Source of the DNA: Arthrobacter sp. NicSoilC5
GTDB taxonomy: Bacteria; Actinomycetota; Actinomycetes; Actinomycetales; Micrococcaceae
Assembly: GCF_019977395.1 (NCBI RefSeq)
Contig: NZ_AP024660.1
Span: 3,348,001 to 3,412,000 of the forward strand
DNA: 64,000 nucleotides
Direction of reading: 5' to 3'
Shown here: in pieces, positions 47,722 to 56,146 of the stretch
How the letters are laid out: each line of letters starts with the position of its first letter
Numbering within the stretch: position 1 is the stretch's first letter
The notes under the pieces: generated by a model
What the model was told of the DNA's origin: nothing
Databases searched by the model: none
What the model saw: the letters and a program-made list of their open reading frames with translations, nothing else
Program-made: the position numbers and the translations under genes

Positions 47722-47928
47722 ATGAAACGCATCGCCCTGCTGAAGGAGCGCCAGGCCTCTGCCGGCGCCGCCTCCACCGCCACCGGTTCCCACTGCCCGG
47801 CTTCCGGCCTCTGGAGCCCCGACATCGATCCCCACACGGTCCTGTCCTTCTTCGAGGGCCACGTGTTCCCGGCATTCGACGGCGTGCCCACCGTCTGGCG
47901 GCGGCGCAGCCCCGGCACGGCAAACTAG
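47722..47928 (+). CDS. Small GSHCP-motif protein (paralogue 2)
   Basis: 68 residues from the ATG at 47722; an ATG at 47710 is possible. It shares with the 80-residue protein at 9761-10003 the start MKRI, TGSHCPASGLWSP, then SFFEGHVFPAFDGVPTVW. The rest is variable. The same set of landmark residues (Gly-Ser-His-Cys-Pro, Gly-x-Trp, Phe-Glu-Gly, Pro, Trp) in two unlinked positions indicates a real small-protein family. Function unknown. It is convergent with the dodecin gene over a hairpin terminator. Confidence 0.7.
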   Translation: MKRIALLKERQASAGAASTATGSHCPASGLWSPDIDPHTVLSFFEGHVFPAFDGVPTVWRRRSPGTAN

Positions 47929-47944
47929 GTCCTGCCTTAAGCGC

Positions 47945-47994
47945 AACTGACCCGCAGCTAACACCGTCAGGAACGTGTTGGCTGCGGGTCAGCT
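47945..47994. terminator. Hairpin terminator between small protein and dodecin
   Basis: AACTGACCCGCAGCTAACAC (47945-47964) pairs with 47975-47994 at 18 of 20 positions, plus G-T tolerance. It lies between convergent genes and is followed by TGTGTTTGG. Its long near-perfect stem resembles the other intergenic palindromes in the window. Confidence 0.75.
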
Positions 47995-48004
47995 GTGTTT
48001 GGCG

Positions 48005-48217
48005 TTAGTGATCTTCCAGTCGGAAGCCAATCTTGATGGTGACCTGCCAGTCTGCGACCTTTCCGTCCTCCAGGTGGCCGCGGACCTCCTTGACCTCAAA
48101 CCAGTCGAGGTTCCGCAGGGTCTGGGATGCCTTGGCAATGCCGTTGCGGACAGCGTCGTCCACGCCCTCGGTGGAGGTGCCGACAATTTCAGAAATGCTG
48201 TACGTGTGGTTGGACAA
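48005..48217 (-). CDS. Dodecin
   Basis: 70 residues, the normal length. MSNHTYSISEIVGTSTEGVDDAVRNGIAKASQTLRNLDWFEVKEVRGHLEDGKVADWQVTIKIGFRLE matches the dodecin fold, with the conserved Trp in LDWFEV and the GTS motif. Dodecins assemble into 12-mers that store and buffer flavins such as FMN and FAD or lumichrome. Single gene. Confidence 0.94.
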   Translation of the reverse strand: MSNHTYSISEIVGTSTEGVDDAVRNGIAKASQTLRNLDWFEVKEVRGHLEDGKVADWQVTIKIGFRLEDH

Positions 48218-48330
48218 CTTCGCTCCTCGTGATCGTCGATGCTCCCGGTTGCGGGCCGTTCCTGAAGCCTAGTAGGACTGCGGGAGCGTTGAACAGGGGC
48301 CCGGGGTAATCAGGACCGCGGCACGGGAGG

Positions 48331-49035
48331 CTACTTGGCGTCCAGCACCAGCTGCTTCAAGTCATCGAGCGTCTGCTGCATGTGCGCGTCCATGGCCTGG
48401 CGCGACCGGTCAGGATCACGGGACTCCAGGGCCTCGGCAATGTTCTGGTGATGGCCGATTGCGTGCTCCTGGATCGCAGGGACGGCGGAGGTCTCGGTCC
48501 TGCGCTTTTCCAGCACGCGGTGCAGCGGCTCAAACAGGACCGACACGAACACATTCCCGGATGCCCGCAGGATGACGTCGTGGAACGCAAGGTCTGCTTC
48601 CACGAAAGCGGCAACATCGTTGATGCTGTGGGCGGCCTTCATCGCGGAAATGTAGTTGAAAAGGGACGTGATGTCTTCCTCGACGATCCGTCCTGCGGCA
48701 AGTTCACAGGCGCCCGTTTCGAGCATCCTGCGCAGCTCGATGAGCTGGATGGAGGCATCGGCGTCGTTCTTGCCCTCGGATGCGGCGCGCAGCACGGCTT
48801 CGAGGGAGGCCCAGCGGCTCAAGGGATTAACGAAGGTGCCCCGGCCGCGCTCCACGCTGAGGATGCGCTGGGCCTGCAGCGTCTTCATCGCCTCGCGGAC
48901 CGTCATGCGGCTGACCTCGTGGCGAGCGCTCAGTTCGTGTTCGCCGGGAACGGTGGAGCCGGGCGGAAACTCGCCTTCGATGATGCGGTCCAGCAGCTCA
49001 TCGGCCACCACGCCCACCAGTGACTTCCTTGCCAT
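48331..49035 (-). CDS. FadR-subfamily GntR regulator
   Basis: 234 residues from the ATG at 49035; an upstream ATG at 49086 would overlap an operator site. The N-terminal winged HTH has LLDRIIEGEFPPGSTVPGEHELSARHEVSRMTVREAMKTLQAQRILSVERGRGTFV. The C-terminal FCD domain has ELRRMLETGACELAA and DLAFHDVILRASGN with metal-binding Asp/His. It is divergent from the four-carbon sugar-acid operon and is flanked by two TGTCAGACA sites. It should repress that operon until an acid intermediate binds. Confidence 0.92.
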   Translation of the reverse strand: MARKSLVGVVADELLDRIIEGEFPPGSTVPGEHELSARHEVSRMTVREAMKTLQAQRILSVERGRGTFVNPLSRWASLEAVLRAASEGKNDADASIQLIELRRMLETGACELAAGRIVEEDITSLFNYISAMKAAHSINDVAAFVEADLAFHDVILRASGNVFVSVLFEPLHRVLEKRRTETSAVPAIQEHAIGHHQNIAEALESRDPDRSRQAMDAHMQQTLDDLKQLVLDAK

Positions 49036-49075
49036 GTTGCCCCCGATCGCTCTCTCCGGCCGACGCCTGGCGGAT

Positions 49076-49085
49076 ATGTCAGACA
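49076..49085. promoter_or_regulatory. GntR operator site 1 (ATGTCAGACA)
   Basis: ATGTCAGACA matches the core of the larger palindrome at 49135-49151. The T-GT-N-AC-A layout is the FadR-type consensus. It lies 40 bases upstream of the GntR start, suggesting autoregulation. Confidence 0.6.
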
Positions 49086-49134
49086 AGTGTACTTGCGCGT
49101 CCGTATGCTGTGTGCCACACTAATTTTCAAATGC

Positions 49135-49151
49135 AAGATGTCAGACATCTT
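49135..49151. promoter_or_regulatory. GntR operator site 2 (AAGATGTCAGACATCTT)
   Basis: A 17-bp odd-centred perfect palindrome located 57 bases upstream of the DUF1537 kinase start. Sharing the TGTCAGACA core with site 1, it is the best candidate operator for the divergent GntR regulator. Confidence 0.75.
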
Positions 49152-49208
49152 ACAGTTACCTTTACATCTGGATCCGCGAGCCCGGATCGCTACACAACGG
49201 AGTGCACT

Positions 49209-50705
49209 GTGACGCATGAAGCAGACGTTCTGGCCGCCTATCCGGCAGACCTCGAAATTCCCGCCGGGCTGGTTGCCGGCGCGCTGGCCGCTTCCAACGC
49301 GGCGGTTCCCCGCGTCCTGGTAGTGCTCGACGACGACCCCACCGGCACGCAGTCCGTGGCAGACCTGCCCGTGCTCACCCGCTGGGAAGTGGAAGACTTC
49401 ACCTGGGCCTTCGGCCAGGGCAAGCCCGCCGTGTACGTCCTCACCAACACCCGCAGCCTTGACCCGGCCGAGGCGGCAGCCCGCAACGAGGAAGTGGTCC
49501 GCAACGCCCTGGCCGCAGCAGGATCGCAGGACTCCGCCGGCTCCAGTCTTCGACTGGGCTTCGTCAGCCGCAGCGATTCCACCCTCCGCGGCCACTTCCC
49601 CCTGGAACCGGACGTCATCGCAGCCACGGTTGCCGATGTCAGCGGTGAGAAGACCGACGGCGTCGTCCTGGTCCCCGCCTTCCCCGACGCCGGCAGGCTC
49701 ACCATCGGCGGTGTCCACTACATGCGCGGCACCGGCGACGCCAAGGGAACCCTGGTCCCCGTCTCCGAGACCGAGTTCGCCAAGGACGCCTCCTTCGGCT
49801 TCAGCACCTCCGTCATGGCGGACTACGTCGCGGAAAAGTCGCAGGGCAGGTTCCCGGCAGACTCCGTGATTGTCCTGGACCTGAACATCATCCGTGCCGG
49901 CTCCGCCGCCCAGGACCCGGCCATCTCGGCCAAGGCCATCGCCGACGCCATCGAACCGGCCTCCGATTCCACGCCCATCGTCGCGGATATCGTCACCGAG
50001 AACGACTTCCGCGCGCTGGCTTTGGGCCTGGAAGAAGCCGAGCGCCGCGGCAAGAAGCTGCTGTACCGCGTCGGGCCGCCGTTCGTCCGCGGCCGCATCG
50101 GCCAGGACATCCGCACCGCGCTGACCTCGGAGGAGGCCTACGCGGGCAACACGCCGTCGGAGGCCGGCGGCCTGATCGTGGTGGGCTCGCACGTGGGCGT
50201 CACCACGCGCCAGCTCAACGTCCTCACCGCGGAACACAGCTCCGCCCGGATCATCGAGATCGACGTCGAGAAACTCCTCGGCGAGGAAAATGAAGCCAAG
50301 GCGCACCTGGACCAGACCGTGGACGCAGTCGTCGAAGCCCTCCACACCGGCGACGTCATCGTGCACACCAGCCGGCTCCTCATCAAGACCGACGACCCCG
50401 CCGAAAGCCTGCGGATCGCACGGACCGTTTCCGCCGCCGTCGTGGATGTGGTCAACCGGACCCTGAAGACCTTCCCGCCGCGGTTCGTCATCGCCAAGGG
50501 CGGAATCACGTCCTCGGACGTGGCAGCCCACGGCCTGGAAATCAGGCATGCCATTGTCCGCGGCCCCATGCTCCCGGGCATCGTTTCCCTCTGGGAACCA
50601 GTGGACGGTCCCGCCAAGGGCATCCCGTACATCGTTTTCGCCGGCAACGTGGGCGATGACGACTCGCTGGCCCAGGTCACCCGCAAGCTCAGCAGCACTT
50701 TCTAA
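49209..50705 (+). CDS. DUF1537 four-carbon acid sugar kinase (OtnK-like)
   Basis: 498 residues from the GTG at 49209, which has GGAG seven bases upstream. The N-terminal LVVLDDDPTGTQSVADLPVLTRW and FVSRSDSTLRGHFPLE are the DUF1537 signature; GLIVVGSHVGVTTRQL and a C-terminal FVIAKGGITSSDVAAHGL complete it. This family phosphorylates 3-oxo-tetronate (OtnK) or D-threonate/D-erythronate derivatives. With the LtnD-like dehydrogenase, GntP permease and aldolase downstream, it should phosphorylate an oxidised tetronate. The clade (OtnK, DtnK or other) cannot be settled by eye. Confidence 0.9.
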   Translation: MTHEADVLAAYPADLEIPAGLVAGALAASNAAVPRVLVVLDDDPTGTQSVADLPVLTRWEVEDFTWAFGQGKPAVYVLTNTRSLDPAEAAARNEEVVRNALAAAGSQDSAGSSLRLGFVSRSDSTLRGHFPLEPDVIAATVADVSGEKTDGVVLVPAFPDAGRLTIGGVHYMRGTGDAKGTLVPVSETEFAKDASFGFSTSVMADYVAEKSQGRFPADSVIVLDLNIIRAGSAAQDPAISAKAIADAIEPASDSTPIVADIVTENDFRALALGLEEAERRGKKLLYRVGPPFVRGRIGQDIRTALTSEEAYAGNTPSEAGGLIVVGSHVGVTTRQLNVLTAEHSSARIIEIDVEKLLGEENEAKAHLDQTVDAVVEALHTGDVIVHTSRLLIKTDDPAESLRIARTVSAAVVDVVNRTLKTFPPRFVIAKGGITSSDVAAHGLEIRHAIVRGPMLPGIVSLWEPVDGPAKGIPYIVFAGNVGDDDSLAQVTRKLSSTF

Positions 50706-50785
50706 ACCCCACCGGCTCCCAACCCTCGCAGGCTCGGGCCGGGGCCCTCGTCGGCGTGGGCCCAGTAAATTTCAAGGAGAACACC

Positions 50786-51685
50786 ATGACCAGCAATTAC
50801 ACCGTCACCGTCCTGGGCCTCGGCGCCATGGGCCTGCCCATGGCCACCCGCCTGGCCTCGCAGCTGACCGTCCACGGCTTCGACATCGCCGAACCCCGCC
50901 TGGAACTCGCCCGGGAAGCCGGGATCGCCACCTTCAGCACGGCCCGCGAAGCCGCCAAGGGTGCCGACGCCGTCCTCCTGGCCGTCCGCAACGGTGAACA
51001 GCTCAACGACGTCCTCTTCGGCGAAAACGGCGTGGCCTCCGTCCTGGAGCCGGGCGCCGTCGTCATCCTCGGCTCCACCGTGGGCACCGACGCCATCCCC
51101 GCCACGGTCGCCAAGCTGGCCGAATACGGCGTGGACCTGGTGGACGCGCCGCTGTCCGGCGGCCCCAAGCGCGCCGGCGAAGGCGACCTGCTGATCGTCG
51201 TCGGCGCTTCCCCTGAAGCCCGCGAAAAGGCCGCCCCCGCCCTGGACCTGCTCGCCTCCACCCTCACCGTGGTGGGCGACAACCCCGGTGACGGCCAGGC
51301 CCTGAAAACGGTCAACCAGCTCCTGTGCGGCGTCCACATCGCCGCCGCCGCCGAGGCCCTGGCCCTGGCCGACGCCCTGGGGCTGGACCAGGCCAAGACC
51401 CTCGCTGCCCTGGAAGCAGGCGCGGCAGGTTCCTTCATGCTCTCCAACCGCGGCCCCCGCATCCTGGAGGCCTACAACGAGGAAGGTGCCGAGGTGCTGT
51501 CCCGCCTGGACATCTTCGTCAAGGACATGGGCATCGTGGGCAAGGCGACCCGCGCCGCCGGCCTGGCAGCCCCCGTTGCCGCCGCCGCCGAACAGCTCTA
51601 CCTCCTGGGCCAGGCCCAGGGCCTCGCCGCCGCCGATGACTCCGCCGTCATCAAGGTGGTCGCGCCCGCCAAGCGCACCAAGTAA
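50786..51685 (+). CDS. Beta-hydroxyacid dehydrogenase (LtnD/GarR family)
   Basis: 299 residues from the ATG at 50786, with AAGGAG upstream. The N-terminal VTVLGLGAMGLPMATRL binds NAD(P); VDAPLSGGPKRAGEGDL is the family substrate motif, and VNQLLCGVHIAAAAEALALADALG has the catalytic Lys region changed (K-x2-NQ: LKTVNQLL). In sugar-acid operons this family member (LtnD) oxidises L-threonate or D-erythronate at C2. Context with the DUF1537 kinase supports that; tartronate-semialdehyde reductase is the alternative. Confidence 0.88.
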   Translation: MTSNYTVTVLGLGAMGLPMATRLASQLTVHGFDIAEPRLELAREAGIATFSTAREAAKGADAVLLAVRNGEQLNDVLFGENGVASVLEPGAVVILGSTVGTDAIPATVAKLAEYGVDLVDAPLSGGPKRAGEGDLLIVVGASPEAREKAAPALDLLASTLTVVGDNPGDGQALKTVNQLLCGVHIAAAAEALALADALGLDQAKTLAALEAGAAGSFMLSNRGPRILEAYNEEGAEVLSRLDIFVKDMGIVGKATRAAGLAAPVAAAAEQLYLLGQAQGLAAADDSAVIKVVAPAKRTK

Positions 51686-51715
51686 GCCACCCCTCCTGCC
51701 CTTGCGGCACAAGAC

Positions 51716-51753
51716 GTACGACGACGGCGGTCCCCCCTCCGCCGTCGTCGTAC
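51716..51753. other. Perfect 15-bp hairpin inside the tetronate operon
   Basis: GTACGACGACGGCGG (51716-51730) pairs exactly with 51739-51753 around a TCCCCCCT loop. It lies between the dehydrogenase and permease genes of one operon. It could be a processing or attenuation element that lowers or stabilises downstream expression; no T-tract follows, so a full terminator is less likely. Confidence 0.55.
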
Positions 51754-51855
51754 CTCCCAGCGTTGCCGGCGCAGTCCCGCAACGTTTATCCCCACACCAC
51801 CATTCCCTGATGCCGCCCTGCCCCGGGACCGGCACGTCAAAGGAGACATCCCCCC

Positions 51856-53322
51856 GTGAACCACCTGATGAGCCCGCTGATACAGCGGGCGGCCGATGCC
51901 CCGGCCATCAAGCCCGCCGTTGAGCTGGGCACCCCGGTACTGCTCACCATCGCAGGGGTGGGCATCGCCATCCTGCTGGTGATGATCATCCGCTTCAAGA
52001 TCCAGGCCTTCGTGGCCCTGCTCACCGTCAGTATCCTGGTGGCCGTGGCGGCCACCATCCCGCTGCAGGACATCTTCACCGTGGTCTCCAGCGGTGTGGG
52101 CAGCACCATGGGCAAAGTCGCCATCCTGATCGCGCTCGGCGCAGTGCTGGGCCGCATGATCGAGGTGTCCGGCGGCGTCCAGTCGCTCGCGGACCACTTC
52201 ACCCGCAAGCTGGGAGCCAAGCGCGTTGCCGTGGCGCTGACCGCCGTCGGCTTCCTCGTGGCCATCCCCGTCTTCTTCGAGGTGGGCATCATCGTGCTGG
52301 TGCCCATCGTGTACGCCTTCGCCAAGATCGCCAAGGTCCACCCCGTGAAGTTCGGCCTCCCCATGGCCGGCATCATGCTCGCCATCCACGTCGCGGTACC
52401 GCCGCACCCCGGAATCGTGGCCGGCGCCGGCGTGCTCGGTGCCGACATCGGGCTCATCGCCCTGATCTCACTGCTGATCTGCGTGCCCCTGGGCTTCCTG
52501 TCCTACTGGGTTGCGTCCATCATGAACCGCAAGGACTACGAGCTGCTGCCGGCCGTGAAGGCCCAGGTGGAGGAGTTCGGCTCCAAATCATTGGTCAAGG
52601 TGGGCCACGACGGTCCCGGAGCCGCCGCCGTCGCACCCCCGCGCCCGGGCCTGATCATCTTCCTGATCGCAGCGCCCATCGTGCAGATCCTGCTCGGTAC
52701 CGTTGGCACCCTGGTGCTTCCCAAGTCCGATCCGCTGTACGGCCTCGCTGCCTTCATCGGCAACCCCTTCCTGGCCCTGCTGGTGGCCGTGGCGCTGTCC
52801 TTCTTCCTGCTGGCTGTCCGCCGCGGCTGGTCCTTCAAGGAAACCGGCGAGATCTTCGAAGGCTCCCTGCCGCCCATCGCCTCCATCCTGATGGTGGTGG
52901 CCGCCGGCGGCGTGTTCGGCAACGTACTGCAGGTTTCCGGCATCGGATCGGCGCTGTCCAAGACCCTGGACACCCTCGGCGTGCCGCTGCTGCTGCTCGG
53001 CTTCATCATCTCGCTGGCCCTCCGCGCCGCCCAGGGTTCGGCCACCGTGGCCATCGTGACCACCACCGGCCTGCTGTCCGCAGCAGTCAGCGGCGGCGGC
53101 TACAGCCCGGCACAGATCGCCGTGATCGTCATTGCCATCGGCTTCGGCGCCCTGGGACTGTCCCACGTAACAGACGCCGGCTTCTGGGTGGTAGTGCGCT
53201 ACTACGGCCTCACCGTCTCCGACGGCCTGAAGACCTGGACCGTCCTGACCACCATCCTGGGCGTGGCCGGCTTCCTGCTGACCTTCGTCGCCTGGATCCT
53301 GGTGGGAGGCCTGGGCGCCTGA
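51856..53322 (+). CDS. GntP-family sugar-acid permease
   Basis: 488 residues from the GTG at 51856, with AAAGGAGA upstream. About 12-14 membrane segments. The GntP pattern is visible: KIQAFVALLTVSILVAVAA, then the conserved VAIPVFFEVGIIVLVPIVYAFAK (about 130-160) and LPMAGIMLAIHVAVPPHPGIVAGA, and near the C-terminus FIISLALRAAQGSATVAIVTTTGL and SHVTDAGFW. Permeases of this family (gluconate, D-serine, YgbN in the tetronate cluster) import sugar acids with protons. Position in the operon points to threonate/erythronate uptake. Confidence 0.93.
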   Translation: MNHLMSPLIQRAADAPAIKPAVELGTPVLLTIAGVGIAILLVMIIRFKIQAFVALLTVSILVAVAATIPLQDIFTVVSSGVGSTMGKVAILIALGAVLGRMIEVSGGVQSLADHFTRKLGAKRVAVALTAVGFLVAIPVFFEVGIIVLVPIVYAFAKIAKVHPVKFGLPMAGIMLAIHVAVPPHPGIVAGAGVLGADIGLIALISLLICVPLGFLSYWVASIMNRKDYELLPAVKAQVEEFGSKSLVKVGHDGPGAAAVAPPRPGLIIFLIAAPIVQILLGTVGTLVLPKSDPLYGLAAFIGNPFLALLVAVALSFFLLAVRRGWSFKETGEIFEGSLPPIASILMVVAAGGVFGNVLQVSGIGSALSKTLDTLGVPLLLLGFIISLALRAAQGSATVAIVTTTGLLSAAVSGGGYSPAQIAVIVIAIGFGALGLSHVTDAGFWVVVRYYGLTVSDGLKTWTVLTTILGVAGFLLTFVAWILVGGLGA

Positions 53323-54197
53323 TGCAGACCCGTCTGGACCACCTGGTCACCTCCGCCCTGCAGCAGGGTTCCGCAGTGCCGGCCTTCACCTGCTACGACT
53401 TCACCACCGCGCTGGCCGTGGTGGGCGCCGCCGAGGAATCCGGCAGGGGCGTGATCCTGCTGGTGGCACCCAAGACCGCCGCCACCGCGAACGGCCTCCG
53501 GCTGATCTCGGCGCTGCGTGGGCTGGCTGACGCCGCCGTCGTCCCCGTCGCTGTGCAGCTTGACCACGCCTCCGACCTCCAGGTGATGGCCGACGCCGTC
53601 ACGGCAGGGGCGGATTCCGTCCTCGCCGACGGTTCGTCCCTTCCGTACGAGGACAACATTGCGCTGGTCCAGGCAGCCCGTGCCCTGCTGGGCTCCGACG
53701 TGGTGCTTGAGGCGGAACTCGGCGGCCTGGCAGGAGACGAGGACCGTGCCTTCGGCGTGGACCCACTGGATGCCGCGGGGGCCGGTCAGTCCGGCGCCGA
53801 CGTGGCAGGCCTGACCGACTCAGCGCAGGTGGAGGACTTCGTGTCCCGCACCGGGGCGGAACTGCTGGCCGTCGCAGTGGGCAACGTCCACGGCAAGTAC
53901 AAGGGCGAGCCGCGGCTGCGCTGGGACGTGCTGCAGGACATCGCGGCGCGGATCCATATTCCGCTGGTGCTGCACGGTGCGTCCGGCATTCCCGCTGAAG
54001 AGCTGGTCAAGGCCGCGGCCATGAACGTTGGCAAGGTTAACTTCAACACCGAACTGCGGACCGGCGTCCTGGCCACCCTCCAGGAGCAGCTTCCCGCACA
54101 CCGTGCCGACGGTGAGAACCTGCAGGGCCTGCTGGCTTTGTGGAACACGTCGGCGAAGGGCTTCGCTGCCACCACGCTGGCCACGCTGGCACGGTAA
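53322..54197 (+). CDS. Class II fructose-bisphosphate aldolase-like protein
   Basis: 291 residues, overlapping the permease stop by one base. It has the zinc-dependent class II (FBA/GatY/KbaY) layout: AFTCYDFTTALAVV, QLDHASD with the first zinc His and Asp, EAELGGLAGDED with Glu, AVGNVHGKYKGEP with the second His, LVLHGASGIPAEELVKAA with the third, and KVNFNTELR. The usual partners for DUF1537/LtnD are the AraD-like OtnC and the isomerase OtnI. Here only this aldolase follows. It may cleave or decarboxylate the phosphorylated tetronate intermediate to DHAP (inference). Confidence 0.9.
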   Translation: MQTRLDHLVTSALQQGSAVPAFTCYDFTTALAVVGAAEESGRGVILLVAPKTAATANGLRLISALRGLADAAVVPVAVQLDHASDLQVMADAVTAGADSVLADGSSLPYEDNIALVQAARALLGSDVVLEAELGGLAGDEDRAFGVDPLDAAGAGQSGADVAGLTDSAQVEDFVSRTGAELLAVAVGNVHGKYKGEPRLRWDVLQDIAARIHIPLVLHGASGIPAEELVKAAAMNVGKVNFNTELRTGVLATLQEQLPAHRADGENLQGLLALWNTSAKGFAATTLATLAR

Positions 54198-54221
54198 CGG
54201 GAACGGAATCTTCCACGAACG

Positions 54222-54255
54222 GGAGGCCAGGATCAAGCAGCCGGTCCTGGCCTCC
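54222..54255. terminator. Terminator of the tetronate operon
   Basis: GGAGGCCAGGA (54222-54232) pairs perfectly with TCCTGGCCTCC (54245-54255), followed by TCCTTTCGCTTT. It lies just after the aldolase stop at 54197. A related sequence (GGGAGGCTAGGCTCAAGCA, 54302-54320) recurs before the next gene and forms part of its leader. Confidence 0.78.
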
Positions 54256-54320
54256 TCCTTTCGCTTTCATCCCGCCTGCCAGGCGGGCGGAAGGTCTCGT
54301 CGGGAGGCTAGGCTCAAGCA

Positions 54321-54725
54321 ATGATCCTGGCCTCCCTTCTCTTTGCCTTCCTTGCCGCCGCACTGCACGTCTTCATCTTCACCATGGAGTCGCTCACCTG
54401 GACCCGGCCCGCCACCTGGAAGCGCTTTGGGGTTGCCTCCCAACAGGACGCTGAGACCACCAAATCCCTTGCGTACAACCAGGGCTTCTACAACCTGTTC
54501 CTGGCCGTCGGAGCGTTCATTGGAGTGGGGCTCGTGGCGCTTGGCGGGTCGGGATCCGTGCAGGACGTGGCAGGCTGGACCCTGATCTTCAGCTGCTGCG
54601 GTTCCATGCTGCTGGCGGCCGCCGTCCTGGCGTTCACCGGACGCAAGTACCTCCGCGCCGCGGCAACCCAGGGCACCACGCCGCTGCTCGCCGTCGTGCT
54701 CGGACTGCTTGCAGTGCTGCAATAG
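54321..54725 (+). CDS. DUF1304 membrane protein
   Basis: 134 residues, four hydrophobic segments (about 1-22, 52-76, 86-105, 118-134). The N-terminal AAALHVFIFTMESLTWTRPATWKRFGV and KSLAYNQGFYNLFLAVGAFIG are the DUF1304 signature. Small inner-membrane family of unknown function. Single gene; the upstream repeat of the terminator stem is noted with 54222-54255. Confidence 0.87.
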   Translation: MILASLLFAFLAAALHVFIFTMESLTWTRPATWKRFGVASQQDAETTKSLAYNQGFYNLFLAVGAFIGVGLVALGGSGSVQDVAGWTLIFSCCGSMLLAAAVLAFTGRKYLRAAATQGTTPLLAVVLGLLAVLQ

Positions 54726-54811
54726 GGGCAGAAGGGGCGTAAGTCCTTAAACCCGCGCAGGCAACGGGGGCACAATAGTGCCGTGGGCAGCGTCGAGCCG
54801 TTGTAGGTCCC

Positions 54812-56131
54812 ATGCGCAGCACCGTGGGGCGGGGGACAGGAACCGGGGCGGACACGGTGGACCGTGATCCGGCCATCGACCTTGTCCGGTTCATCTGCCT
54901 GGCGCTGGTGGTGGTGGGGCACTCCATGATGGTCAGCCCGGTCCTGCACCCGGACGGAACCGTGACCACCGAGAACACCCTGGCCCAGCAGGACTGGTTC
55001 GAGCCCATCATCTGGATCTTCATGGTCATGCCCCTGTTCTTCGTCACCGGCGGCGTGACCGGACTGCAGTCCTGGCGCCGGCTCAAGGCAAGCGGAGGCA
55101 CCGCGGCCCAGTTCATCCGCGCCCGGCTCCTGCGCCTCCTCCGCCCGGCCACCCCTTTGCTGGCAACGATGGTGGTGGGTTTGTCCGTGGCGGCGGCGCT
55201 CGGCGTGGACCGGCAGGCGGTCCAGCTCATGGCAGCCGGGGCGGGCATGCCCCTGTGGTTCCTGGCCGCCTACCTCGCGGCGCAGCTGAACATCCCGGCC
55301 CTGGCGGCACTGCATGCGCGGGCGCCCTGGCTTGGCTTCTGCCTGCTCACCGGGCTCGTGGTTGCCGTGGACTGCCTGCGGGGCGTCCTGCCGGACCTCG
55401 CCAACGCCAACCTGGTGTTCGTGTGGTGCGCGGTCCAGCAACTGGGTTTCCTGGCCGCCGACGGCCACTTTTCCCGTCTGTCCCGTTCCGAGCTGCTGGG
55501 CATTGCCGTGGCCGGACACCTGCTGCTGGGACTCGTGACCGGGCTGGGGCTGTACCGCGGAAACATGTTGGTGAACCTCAACCCGCCCAACCTGACCCTG
55601 GTGATCCTGGCCGTCCCGCAGCTGGCCACGATGGAACTGGCGCGTCCGGTCCTGGCGCCGCTGGCCGGGGTGGGCTGGATCGGCCGGCTGCTGGTGCTGG
55701 TTGGCGGCAGATCCCTTACCGTGTACCTGTGGCACCTGCCGCTGCTGGTGGGCATGTCCGGGCTGCTGCTCCTGGCGCCGATCCCCAAGCCCGGCGCCGG
55801 CACCGCTGCATGGTGGTGGTCGCGGCCCCTGGTGGTCCTGGCGCTGCTCATCCTGCTCCTGCCGGTGGCCGCCGCGTTTGGCCATCTGGAGGAACGGACG
55901 ACGACGGCCGTCACCCTGCGCTGCCGGCCCGCCACGGCGGGGGCCGCCGTCGTCGTGGTCTTCATCCCCGTGGCGGACGCCGCGCTCAGCGGACTGTCAC
56001 TGGGACTGCTGGCCGCCGGCACGGTGTGTTTCTCGGTGGCGATCGTTTTGCTGGGCGGTTTTCCGCTGCGGCGCCGGCAACCATACCGGCGCCGCCATGG
56101 CCGAAGGACCATTGCCAGCGGACTGAAGTAG
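54812..56131 (+). CDS. Acyltransferase-3 family membrane protein
   Basis: 439 residues with about ten membrane segments. The N-terminal RDPAIDLVRFICLALVVVGHSMMV contains the family's R-x10-H motif (Arg and His in the first helix). FFVTGGVTGLQSWRR and PLWFLAAYLAAQL follow; GGRSLTVYLWHLPLLV is the late W-H motif. These integral membrane enzymes O-acylate sugars, lipids or antibiotics. An AraC, glycosyltransferase or cell-wall partner is not adjacent, so substrate is unknown. The C-terminal 25 residues are Arg-rich and cytoplasmic. Confidence 0.85.
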   Translation: MRSTVGRGTGTGADTVDRDPAIDLVRFICLALVVVGHSMMVSPVLHPDGTVTTENTLAQQDWFEPIIWIFMVMPLFFVTGGVTGLQSWRRLKASGGTAAQFIRARLLRLLRPATPLLATMVVGLSVAAALGVDRQAVQLMAAGAGMPLWFLAAYLAAQLNIPALAALHARAPWLGFCLLTGLVVAVDCLRGVLPDLANANLVFVWCAVQQLGFLAADGHFSRLSRSELLGIAVAGHLLLGLVTGLGLYRGNMLVNLNPPNLTLVILAVPQLATMELARPVLAPLAGVGWIGRLLVLVGGRSLTVYLWHLPLLVGMSGLLLLAPIPKPGAGTAAWWWSRPLVVLALLILLLPVAAAFGHLEERTTTAVTLRCRPATAGAAVVVVFIPVADAALSGLSLGLLAAGTVCFSVAIVLLGGFPLRRRQPYRRRHGRRTIASGLK

Positions 56132-56146
56132 TGCCAGTGTCGAACC

